The notes beneath the pieces were generated by a model. It had not been told where the DNA came from. It did not search any database and saw nothing but the letters and a program-made list of their open reading frames with translations. Shown here in pieces: positions 1 to 6,060 of a stretch of 7,506 nucleotides of DNA (position 1 is its first letter; each line of letters begins with the position of its first letter). The DNA is from Pseudomonadota bacterium. Lineage in GTDB: Bacteria > Pseudomonadota > Gammaproteobacteria > Burkholderiales > Burkholderiaceae_D. Where the stretch lies: contig JAFAGG010000033.1 in NCBI GenBank assembly GCA_023422955.1, forward strand, positions 1 to 7,506. Direction: 5' to 3'. Position numbers and translations under genes: made by a program.

Positions 1-815
1 AATTCCAGCGCTACAAGACGCATCCGGCCATCCGCCCTTACTTCGAAGGCGGCAAGCGCATCTCTTACGGTGCTCGCGCCATTACCGCCGGCGGCTTGCA
101 ATCCTTGCCCAAGCTGGTATTCCCGGGCGGCGCGCTGATAGGTTGCGAAGCCGGCTTCCTGAACGTCAGCCGCATCAAGGGCAGCCATGCTGCAATCAAA
201 TCCGGCATGCTGGCGGCCGACGCCGCGTTCGATGCCGTGTCGGCCGAACGACAGCATGACGAACTGGGCGCCTATCCCCAGGCTTTTGAACAATCCTGGC
301 TGCATCGCGAACTGCACCAGGCGCGCAATTTCAAGCCCTGGATGAGCAAGGGCCTGGTTACGGGTTCCATCATGGTCGGTATCGACCAGTTGCTGTTCAA
401 GGGCAAGGCTCCGTGGACCTTGCAGCATGCGAAAGCGGATCATGAATATCTGCGACCGGCCAGCGAATTCCAGCCCATTGCCTATCCCAAGCCCGATGGC
501 AAACTGACCTTTGACCGCCTGTCTTCGGTATTCATCTCCAATACCAACCATGAAGAAAACCAGCCCGCGCATCTCACGCTGAAAAATCCGACCATCCCGA
601 CCAGCATCAATCTGCCCAAGTTTGCCGGGCCGGAAGCCCGCTATTGCCCGGCTGGCGTTTATGAATTCGTGAAAGAGGATTCCGGCGAAGACAGGCTGCA
701 CATCAACGCGCAGAATTGCGTGCACTGCAAGACTTGCGATATCAAGGACCCTACCCAGAACATCGTATGGGTAACGCCGGAAGGCGGCGGCGGCCCGAAC
801 TATCCCAATATGTAA
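1..815 (+). CDS. Electron transfer flavoprotein-ubiquinone oxidoreductase (ETF-QO), C-terminal part, 5' end outside window
   Basis: Inner-membrane iron-sulfur flavoprotein that takes electrons from reduced electron transfer flavoprotein (from fatty-acid and amino-acid oxidation) and passes them to ubiquinone. The frame is open from base 3, giving 270 codons before TAA at 813-815; bacterial members are usually about 550 residues, so roughly the second half is present. Internal ATG and TTG codons are not true starts, because family-like sequence (RYKTHPAIRPYFEGG) precedes them. Seen: the segment GCEAGFLNVSRIKGSHAAIKSG typical of the FAD-domain end, the stretch PAHLTLKNPTIP, and the C-terminal 4Fe-4S cluster motif with cysteine codons at 645, 717, 726 and 735 (CPAGVYE, then NCVHCKTCDIKDP). 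It ends in the family's usual GGGGPNYPNM tail, so the C-terminus is complete. No terminator follows; a gene remnant abuts the stop codon. Family assignment is very secure. Confidence 0.96.
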   Translation, partial: FQRYKTHPAIRPYFEGGKRISYGARAITAGGLQSLPKLVFPGGALIGCEAGFLNVSRIKGSHAAIKSGMLAADAAFDAVSAERQHDELGAYPQAFEQSWLHRELHQARNFKPWMSKGLVTGSIMVGIDQLLFKGKAPWTLQHAKADHEYLRPASEFQPIAYPKPDGKLTFDRLSSVFISNTNHEENQPAHLTLKNPTIPTSINLPKFAGPEARYCPAGVYEFVKEDSGEDRLHINAQNCVHCKTCDIKDPTQNIVWVTPEGGGGPNYPNM

Positions 816-1074
816 TCCGCTACGCGCCTCGCTGGCGAAGCCCCCGACAGCTTGCTGATGCATGCCGATACGGCGATGTACAAGACCAAGGGAAATGAGG
901 CGCAATACCTATTGTTTCTACACGCCGGAACTTAACTTCTAAAACCAGGAGAAGATCGCCATGCAGGAAGCGCTGCGCCTGGCGATGTCACGGCAGCAGC
1001 CGTTCCCGGTTTATCAGCCCAAGGCGGATCTTTCTACTGGCGATATTTTCAGCGTCGAAGCCTTGTTGCGATGA
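816..1074 (+). pseudogene. Decayed GGDEF/EAL cyclic-di-GMP signalling gene fragment
   Basis: Remains of the junction between a diguanylate cyclase (GGDEF) and a phosphodiesterase (EAL) domain. In the frame of base 846 the translation reads DSLLMHADTAMYKTKGN (846-896), matching the end of GGDEF domains. The frame then shifts between about 897 and 916, after which FYTPELNF follows from 916 and runs into TAA at 940-942. The same frame continues from 943 with MQEALRLAMSRQQPFPVYQPKADLSTGDIFSVEALLR, the classical start of an EAL domain (YQPK, then VEALLR). It stops at TGA 1072-1074, where most family members have tryptophan. The GGDEF active-site loop and nearly all of the EAL catalytic domain are absent. 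One frameshift, two in-frame stops and truncation at both ends mean it cannot make an active enzyme. A short peptide from ATG 961 is conceivable but has no visible role. Confidence 0.8.
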
Positions 1075-1224
1075 AATCAGGGCTACCATTTCCGCGACCC
1101 GGTATCGGCACTGACTATCGAAAAAATGCTGAAAACCCAGGCAAGGCGCAAGCGTCGCAGGTCTGCCTCCAGCGCCTGAGCACCCTTCTGCCGAGATATT
1201 CAATTAACGGAAAAATCGAAAAAT
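1075..1224. other. Non-coding stretch with no recognisable gene
   Basis: This stretch separates the GGDEF/EAL remnant from the lon terminator. All + frames were read. None continues the EAL domain convincingly after VEALLR, and short open frames here run into the lon terminator or end quickly. It may be more decayed sequence from the same lost gene, but I see no motif that proves it. Confidence 0.5.
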
Positions 1225-1257
1225 GGAAAAAGAAAAGGCGCTCCGAAGAGCGCCTTT
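1225..1257 (-). terminator. Intrinsic terminator of lon
   Basis: On the - strand, a perfect 10-bp stem (1248-1257 with 1234-1243, core GGCGCTC/GAGCGCC) closes on a TTCG tetraloop. A T-rich run (TTTTCTTTTT, 1236-1227) overlaps and follows the 3' arm. It lies 18 bases past the lon stop codon. The + strand has no T-run after the stem, so it acts mainly on lon transcripts. Confidence 0.93.
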
Positions 1258-1275
1258 CATTGCCAGGACCACCTA

Positions 1276-3687
1276 TCAGTGCTTAACCACCGCAGGATCG
1301 ACCGGGCCTGCAGGCTTGGCGACAGCGGTCGCCTGCACTTCCTCTTCTTCCACCGGCACCGGCAGGCTTTCCAGCGCCACTTCAAGCACCTTGTCTATCC
1401 AGCGCACCGGAACGATTTCCAGCTTGTTCTTGACGTTGTCCGGAATGTCGGTCAGATCCTTCACATTCTGTTCCGGAATCAGTACCGTCTTGATACCGCC
1501 GCGATGCGCTGCCAGCAGTTTCTCCTTCAGGCCGCCGATAGGCAGGACTTCGCCACGCAAGGTGATTTCGCCCGTCATCGCCACATCGGCCCGCACCGGA
1601 ATGCCGCTGAAAGCCGACACCATGGCCAGCGTCATGGCAATGCCCGCAGACGGACCGTCTTTGGGTGTAGCGCCTTCAGGAACGTGAATGTGGATATCGG
1701 TCTTCTCGAAAGTCTCGGGCTTGATGCCCAGCTTGTGAGCACGGCTGCGCACCACGGTACGAGCAGCCTCGATCGACTCCTTCATCACATCGCCCAGAGT
1801 GCCGGTACGAATCACGTTGCCCTTGCCCGGCGTTTTCACGGTTTCGATGGTCAGCAATTCGCCGCCCACTTCCGTCCATGCCAGACCCACTACCTGGCCA
1901 ACCTGGTTTTCCTTCTCGGCCACGCCGAAATCGAAACGGCGCACGCCCAGGAACTTGTCGAGGTTTTTAGGCGTGACCGTGACTTTCTTCTCCTGCTTTT
2001 TCAGCAACAGCATCTTCACCACCTTGCGGCAGATCGATGAGATTTCACGATCCAGCGAACGCACGCCGGCTTCACGCGTGTAATAACGAACGATGTCGCG
2101 AATCGCCGCATCGGACACCGCGATCTCTTCTTCCTTCAAGCCGTTGTTCTTGATCTGCTTGGGCAGCAGATAACGCAAGGCGATGTTCAGCTTTTCGTCT
2201 TCGGTATAACCCGACAGGCGTATCACTTCCATCCGGTCCAGCAACGCTGGCGGAATATTGAAAGTGTTCGACGTCGCCACGAACATCACATCCGACAAAT
2301 CGAAGTCGACCTCGATGTAATGATCGGAGAAGGTGTGGTTCTGTTCCGGATCCAGCACCTCCAGCAAGGCCGAAGCAGGATCGCCGCGGAAGTCCTGCCC
2401 CAGCTTGTCGATCTCGTCCAGCAGGAACAGCGGATTGCGCACGCCGACCTTGGTCAGGCTTTGCAGGATCTTGCCCGGCATGGAACCGATATAGGTACGG
2501 CGATGGCCGCGGATTTCCGCTTCATCGCGCACGCCGCCCAGGGCCATGCGCACGAACTTGCGGTTGGTGGCACGGGCAATCGACTGACCCAGCGAGGTCT
2601 TGCCCACGCCCGGCGGGCCGACGAAGCACAGGATGGGCGCTTTCACCTTGTCGACGCGCTGCTGCACGGCGAGATATTCAAGGATGCGTTCCTTGATCTT
2701 GTCGAGACCGTGATGATCTTCCTCCAGCACTTTCTCGGCAAAGACCAGGTCGTGCGTCACCTTGGATTTTTTCCTCCAGGGCAGACCAACCAGCGTATCG
2801 ATGAAGTTGCGCACCACGGTCGCTTCGGCCGACATCGGCGACATCAACTTGAGCTTCTTCAGCTCAGCCTGTGCCTTGTCGCGCGCTTCCTTGGGCATCC
2901 TGGCAGCGATGATGCGTTTTTCCAGCTCTTCCAGCTCGGCGCCTTCTTCGGCTTCGCCCAGCTCTTTCTGGATCGCCTTCACTTGTTCATTCAGGTAGTA
3001 CTCGCGCTGCGATTTTTCCATCTGGCGCTTTACGCGACCACGGATGCGCTTTTCCACCTGCAGGATATCGAGTTCGGCTTCCAGCTGGCCAAGCAGATGC
3101 TCATGGCGCTTGCCGATGTTGAAGATCTCCAGCACGATCTGCTTCTGCTCAAGCTTCAACGGCAGATGAGCGGCAATGGTGTCGGCCAGGCGGCCGGCAT
3201 CCTCGATGCCTGCCAGCGAAGTCAGGATCTCGGGTGGAATCTTCTTGTTCAGTTTGACGTACTGATCGAATTGCTGAACGATGGCGCGACGCAGCGCCTC
3301 CACTTCAGCCGGATCGCCCGGTTCGGATTCGACCGGCGTCAGGTCAGCGATGAAATGCGAATCGGTATCGCTGATTTCATGTATGCGTGCACGCTGAGCG
3401 CCTTCCACCAGCACCTTTACGGTGCCGTCCGGCAGTTTCAGCATTTGCAAAATATTGGCGATACATCCGATTTCGTAAATATCGGATGGAACCGGTTCAT
3501 CCTTGGCTGCAGCTTTCTGGGCTGCAAGCATGATGCTCTTACCCTGCTGCATGGCAGCTTCGAGCGCCTTGATGGATTTGGGTCGACCGACGAAAAGCGG
3601 TATCACCATATGCGGAAAGACGACGACATCGCGCAGCGGCAATAGCGGTAACTGGGTACGTTCAGTAATTAGGGAAGTAGTCGTCAT
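1276..3687 (-). CDS. lon: ATP-dependent protease Lon (LonA type)
   Basis: Cytoplasmic AAA+ serine protease, a homohexamer that unfolds and degrades misfolded and short-lived regulatory proteins. It has 803 residues, against 784 in E. coli. Domains in order: N-terminal substrate-binding LON domain (about 12-205), a helical coiled region (about 205-310, with REYYLNEQVKAIQKELG), the AAA+ module with Walker A GPPGVGKT at 357-364 and Walker B LFLLDEIDK (D424, E425), and the C-terminal protease domain with catalytic S680 in PKDGPSAG and K723 in GGLKEK. All key residues are present. The extra length is mostly a C-terminal tail of about 20 residues, acidic then Ala/Pro/Val-rich (VEEEEVQ...), not expected to be catalytic. 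The start ATG at 3687 has AAGG seven bases upstream, and the N-terminus fits the family. It is last in the tig-clpP-clpX-lon cluster, with its own candidate heat-shock promoter and terminator. Confidence 0.98.
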   Translation of the reverse strand: MTTTSLITERTQLPLLPLRDVVVFPHMVIPLFVGRPKSIKALEAAMQQGKSIMLAAQKAAAKDEPVPSDIYEIGCIANILQMLKLPDGTVKVLVEGAQRARIHEISDTDSHFIADLTPVESEPGDPAEVEALRRAIVQQFDQYVKLNKKIPPEILTSLAGIEDAGRLADTIAAHLPLKLEQKQIVLEIFNIGKRHEHLLGQLEAELDILQVEKRIRGRVKRQMEKSQREYYLNEQVKAIQKELGEAEEGAELEELEKRIIAARMPKEARDKAQAELKKLKLMSPMSAEATVVRNFIDTLVGLPWRKKSKVTHDLVFAEKVLEEDHHGLDKIKERILEYLAVQQRVDKVKAPILCFVGPPGVGKTSLGQSIARATNRKFVRMALGGVRDEAEIRGHRRTYIGSMPGKILQSLTKVGVRNPLFLLDEIDKLGQDFRGDPASALLEVLDPEQNHTFSDHYIEVDFDLSDVMFVATSNTFNIPPALLDRMEVIRLSGYTEDEKLNIALRYLLPKQIKNNGLKEEEIAVSDAAIRDIVRYYTREAGVRSLDREISSICRKVVKMLLLKKQEKKVTVTPKNLDKFLGVRRFDFGVAEKENQVGQVVGLAWTEVGGELLTIETVKTPGKGNVIRTGTLGDVMKESIEAARTVVRSRAHKLGIKPETFEKTDIHIHVPEGATPKDGPSAGIAMTLAMVSAFSGIPVRADVAMTGEITLRGEVLPIGGLKEKLLAAHRGGIKTVLIPEQNVKDLTDIPDNVKNKLEIVPVRWIDKVLEVALESLPVPVEEEEVQATAVAKPAGPVDPAVVKH

Positions 3688-3763
3688 TGGCGAGCCTTAT
3701 CAAGATTTTGTTTATGATGTTGGCACGAGTGAGCAAAACACGAGCCCGCACATCAGCAAGCTG

Positions 3764-3791
3764 TAGATTGGGCTACCCCACAGAATTTCAA
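3764..3791 (-). promoter_or_regulatory. Candidate sigma-32 (heat-shock) promoter of lon
   Basis: On the - strand, TTGAA (3791-3787), a 14-base spacer, then CCCAATCTA (3772-3764). The RpoH consensus is about CTTGAA, 13-15 bases, CCCCATnTA; the -10 element differs at one position. The predicted start near 3757 gives a leader of about 70 bases before the lon ATG. lon is a classical RpoH target, which supports the call. The -35 element lies just after the T-tract of the clpX terminator. Confidence 0.6.
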
Positions 3792-3792
3792 T

Positions 3793-3835
3793 AAAAAAAG
3801 CCACGCACGAAGTAATTAGGTACCCGCGGGTGGCT
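3793..3835 (-). terminator. Intrinsic terminator downstream of clpX
   Basis: On the - strand, AGCCAC (3835-3830) pairs with GTGGCT (3804-3799). After a C-C mismatch a weaker inner helix with some G-U pairs continues, and the 3' arm runs into seven Ts (3799-3793). It lies about 135 bases past the clpX stop, so clpX would have a long 3' untranslated region unless a separate short transcript ends here. Confidence 0.8.
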
Positions 3836-3920
3836 CTGCGATGGAAGCCTATGTGCTTGCTGATGGATTCGATTTTACTGCGTTTGTTCACCGCTCGGGC
3901 GATAACCCTACATCGGTAAA

Positions 3921-3951
3921 GTTATAATTTTTCAACGCACGCATCCAGCAA
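3921..3951 (-). promoter_or_regulatory. Weak candidate sigma-70 promoter in the clpX-lon gap
   Basis: On the - strand, TTGCTG (3951-3946), a 19-base spacer, and TATAAC (3926-3921). The -10 is good, the -35 is moderate and the spacer is long. A start near 3914 would give an RNA of about 120 bases ending at the clpX terminator. Its position after clpX and before that terminator is the only other support. Confidence 0.25.
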
Positions 3952-3969
3952 TATAGTCTGTAAAGCGCT

Positions 3970-5238
3970 TTACTTCGCGCCGGAGACTTTAGGCTGCTCG
4001 TGATAGATCAACAGGGGCATGGCGCCATTGGTAATGGTATTTTCGTCTACGACCACCTTGGCTACATTTTGCAAGCCCGGCAATTCGAACATCACTTCCA
4101 TCAGCGAATGTTCAAGGAGGGAACGCAATCCGCGGGCACCCGTCTTGCGCTCAAGCGCCTTGCGCGCAATGGCGTGCAGCGCTGCCGGACGGATTTCCAG
4201 CTCCGCGCCTTCCATCTGCAGTAATTTTGCATATTGCTTGATCAATGCATTTTTCGGCTCGACCAGAATCTTGATCAGTGCTTCCTCGTTCAATTCAGCC
4301 AAGGTTGCCATAACGGGCAGACGACCGACCAATTCAGGGATCAGGCCGAACTTCACCAGATCCTCTGGCTCCGCCTCCATCAGAAGTTCCGTCGTATCGC
4401 GCTCTTTCTTGGTCTTCACACTGGCGGAAAAACCGATACCGCCTTTCTCCGTGCGGTTAGCCACCACCTTATCCAATCCTGCGAACGCTCCGCCACAGAT
4501 GAAGAGAATATTGGTCGTGTCGATCTGTATGAAATCCTGGTTGGGATGCTTGCGTCCGCCTTGAGGCGGCACCGAAGCCATGGTTCCTTCTATCAGTTTC
4601 AGCAAGGCCTGCTGCACGCCCTCGCCCGATACGTCGCGGGTAATCGATGGATTGTCGGATTTGCGAGAAATCTTGTCGATTTCATCGATATAGACGATGC
4701 CTCTTTGTGCCTTCTCGACTTCGTAATTGCAGTTTTGCAACAACTTCTGAATGATGTTTTCCACATCCTCACCGACATAACCCGCTTCTGTCAGCGTGGT
4801 GGCGTCGGCAATCACGAAAGGCACATTGAGCATGCGCGCCAGCGTCTGTGCCAGCAGGGTTTTGCCCGAACCGGTGGGTCCGACCAGCAAGATGTTGCTT
4901 TTCGCCAGTTCGACCTCGTCCTTCTTGCTCATGTGCTTCAGGCGCTTGTAGTGGTTGTACACCGCCACCGACAATGTACGCTTGGCTTTTTCCTGGCCAA
5001 TGACATATTGGCCAAGCATTTCGAATATTTCCTGCGGAGTAGGCAGATCGGAACGAGCGCCGGCTACATTCTCCACGCTGGATGCTTCATCACGGATGAT
5101 GTCATTGCACAGGTCTATGCATTCATCACAGATGAAGACGGAAGGTCCCGCGATCAGCTTTTTCACTTCATGCTGGCTTTTGCCGCAGAAGGAGCAGTAA
5201 AGCAATTTTTCGCCGCTGGAAGTTTTTTTGTCAGACAT
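3970..5238 (-). CDS. clpX: ClpX, ATP-dependent unfoldase subunit of ClpXP
   Basis: Hexameric AAA+ unfoldase in the cytoplasm that recognises tagged or folded substrates (for example ssrA-tagged proteins), unfolds them and threads them into ClpP. The 422-residue length is normal. Seen in order: the zinc-binding domain with C15, C18, C37 and C40; Walker A GPTGSGKT at 120-127; the pore loop GYVGE at 153-157; Walker B with D185 and E186 in IVYIDEIDK; the substrate-contacting GGRKHP loop; the ClpP-docking loop I268-G269-F270; and the sensor-2 motif GARGLRS near the C-terminus. All functional elements are present. The N-terminus MSDKKTSSGEKLLYC fits the family, so ATG 5238 is the likely start, although the bases just upstream hold no clear Shine-Dalgarno sequence. 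A strong terminator separates it from clpP, so it needs read-through or its own promoter. Confidence 0.98.
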   Translation of the reverse strand: MSDKKTSSGEKLLYCSFCGKSQHEVKKLIAGPSVFICDECIDLCNDIIRDEASSVENVAGARSDLPTPQEIFEMLGQYVIGQEKAKRTLSVAVYNHYKRLKHMSKKDEVELAKSNILLVGPTGSGKTLLAQTLARMLNVPFVIADATTLTEAGYVGEDVENIIQKLLQNCNYEVEKAQRGIVYIDEIDKISRKSDNPSITRDVSGEGVQQALLKLIEGTMASVPPQGGRKHPNQDFIQIDTTNILFICGGAFAGLDKVVANRTEKGGIGFSASVKTKKERDTTELLMEAEPEDLVKFGLIPELVGRLPVMATLAELNEEALIKILVEPKNALIKQYAKLLQMEGAELEIRPAALHAIARKALERKTGARGLRSLLEHSLMEVMFELPGLQNVAKVVVDENTITNGAMPLLIYHEQPKVSGAK

Positions 5239-5252
5239 GGAGTTACGCTTGG

Positions 5253-5281
5253 TAGATAAGTAAATCGATCTTACCTGTGAA
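5253..5281 (-). promoter_or_regulatory. Weak candidate clpX promoter
   Basis: On the - strand, TTCACA (5281-5276), a 17-base spacer, and TATCTA (5258-5253). The -35 matches TTGACA at five of six positions, but the -10 is poor. The predicted start would leave a leader of only about 8 bases, which would fit the absence of a ribosome binding site but is unusual. A promoter is expected somewhere in 5239-5333, because the clpP terminator lies just upstream. Confidence 0.2.
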
Positions 5282-5333
5282 CTGCCGGATTTTCACGATA
5301 CTCCGCAAAAACCGGCCAGGCTTTTCGACACTA

Positions 5334-5370
5334 TAAAACAAAACGCCCGAACGATGTGGCGTCCGGGCGT
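5334..5370 (-). terminator. Intrinsic terminator of clpP
   Basis: On the - strand, an 11-bp stem (5370-5360 with 5353-5343, one G-U pair; core ACGCCCG/CGGGCGT) with a six-base loop is followed by TTTTGTTTTA. It lies 24 bases past the clpP stop. This is a strong intrinsic terminator, so clpP and clpX are probably not always transcribed together. Confidence 0.93.
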
Positions 5371-5394
5371 CATTCCGAAAGTGGCGGGGACCAC

Positions 5395-6012
5395 TCAGCT
5401 ACGGTGAGTCAGTACCTTATCGATCAAGCCATATTCAACCGCTTGCTCAGCCGACATGAAATTGTCGCGATCCGTATCCTTGCTGATCTGTTCTTCCGTC
5501 TTGCCGGTACGTTCGGCAAGAATGGCGTTCAGACGTTCGCGCAGATAGAGGATTTCACGCGCCTGGATCTCGATATCCGAAGCCTGCCCCTGGGCACCGC
5601 CCAAAGGCTGGTGAATCATGATGCGAGAGTTCGGCAACGAGAAGCGCTTGCCCTTGGCGCCGGCTGCCAGCAGGAAAGCACCCATGGATGCTGCCATGCC
5701 GGTACACAGCGTCGACACGTCAGGCTTGATGAATTGCATGGTGTCGTAGATCGCCATGCCTGCCGACACCGACCCGCCGGGCGAGTTGATGTACAGCGAA
5801 ATATCCTTGTCGGGATTTTCGCTTTCCAGGAACAGCAACTGCGCCACGATCAGGTTGGCCATCTGGTCATTGACCGGGCCCACCATGAAAATTACGCGCT
5901 CTTTCAGCAGCCGCGAATAAATGTCATAGGCACGCTCGCCGCGGCCGCTTTGCTCAATGACCATCGGCACCAGGCCGAGCATTTGTGTATCAAGAGCGGA
6001 TTGTCCTGTCAT
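5395..6012 (-). CDS. clpP: ClpP, proteolytic subunit of Clp protease
   Basis: Serine peptidase forming a double-ring tetradecamer in the cytoplasm. It degrades polypeptides delivered by ClpX, and by ClpA where present. The 205 residues match the family. The catalytic triad is intact: S109 in GMAASMGA, H134 in IMIHQPLGG and D183 in KDTDRDNF. The oxyanion-region motif NSPGGSV (76-82) and the N-terminal VPMVIEQSGRGERAYDIYSRLLKERV are also typical. The first dozen or so residues probably form the propeptide removed by self-cleavage, as in E. coli. ATG 6012 is preceded by GAGGAAGG about five bases away, a strong ribosome binding site. It lies 33 bases after tig, separated by a hairpin, and just upstream of clpX. 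Confidence 0.98.
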   Translation of the reverse strand: MTGQSALDTQMLGLVPMVIEQSGRGERAYDIYSRLLKERVIFMVGPVNDQMANLIVAQLLFLESENPDKDISLYINSPGGSVSAGMAIYDTMQFIKPDVSTLCTGMAASMGAFLLAAGAKGKRFSLPNSRIMIHQPLGGAQGQASDIEIQAREILYLRERLNAILAERTGKTEEQISKDTDRDNFMSAEQAVEYGLIDKVLTHRS

Positions 6013-6029
6013 CTGCCTTCCTCAAGGAG

Positions 6030-6060
6030 AACGCACAGGCTGATATCAGCCTTGTGCGTT
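6030..6060 (-). other. Strong hairpin at the tig stop codon, in the tig-clpP junction
   Basis: The arms 6030-6042 and 6047-6060 form a 13-bp stem with one bulged base and an ATAT loop. The centre, AGGCTGATATCAGCCT (6038-6053), is a perfect 16-bp palindrome. The tig TGA stop (6048-6046) falls at the loop. No T-run follows on either strand, so it is not an intrinsic terminator. It ends about ten bases before the clpP ribosome binding site. Likely roles are RNA processing, 3'-end protection or control of clpP translation; a protein-binding palindrome is also possible. Confidence 0.75.

Larger units (their letters stand above)
3751..3865. repeat. Pair of 11-bp inverted arms flanking the clpX terminator and lon promoter
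   Basis: CATCAGCAAGC at 3751-3761 is the exact reverse complement of GCTTGCTGATG at 3855-3865. The arms are 93 bases apart and enclose the clpX terminator and the lon promoter. In a read-through RNA they could pair. The match could also be chance or a trace of duplication with inversion. Confidence 0.4.

Noticed and set aside
1..5. Window begins with AATTC, half of an EcoRI site
   Set aside because: The coding frame continues naturally through it, so it only hints at how the record was made and has no biological meaning.
716..898. Small + strand open frame overlapping the ETF-QO end
   Set aside because: Out of frame with the conserved iron-sulfur motif and unlike any known family.
988..1203. 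71-codon - strand open frame downstream of lon
   Set aside because: It lies beyond the lon terminator, opposite the EAL remnant, with no recognisable motif; its ends are unremarkable.
1071..1286. 71-codon + strand open frame
   Set aside because: It runs through the lon terminator hairpin into the lon 3' end and shows no domain.
2320..3645. Long + strand open frame (441 codons) opposite lon
   Set aside because: It mirrors the lon coding frame, its translation has no recognisable domain, and it is rich in H, Q, L and F as expected from antisense of a GC-rich gene.
3709..3736. Possible sigma-70 promoter for lon (TTGCTC, 16 bases, TAAACA on the - strand)
   Set aside because: Both elements match poorly and the leader would be very short; the sigma-32-like site is better.
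4234..5259. Long + strand open frame (341 codons) opposite clpX
   Set aside because: Antisense shadow of an intact, conserved clpX; no motif and no credible start context.
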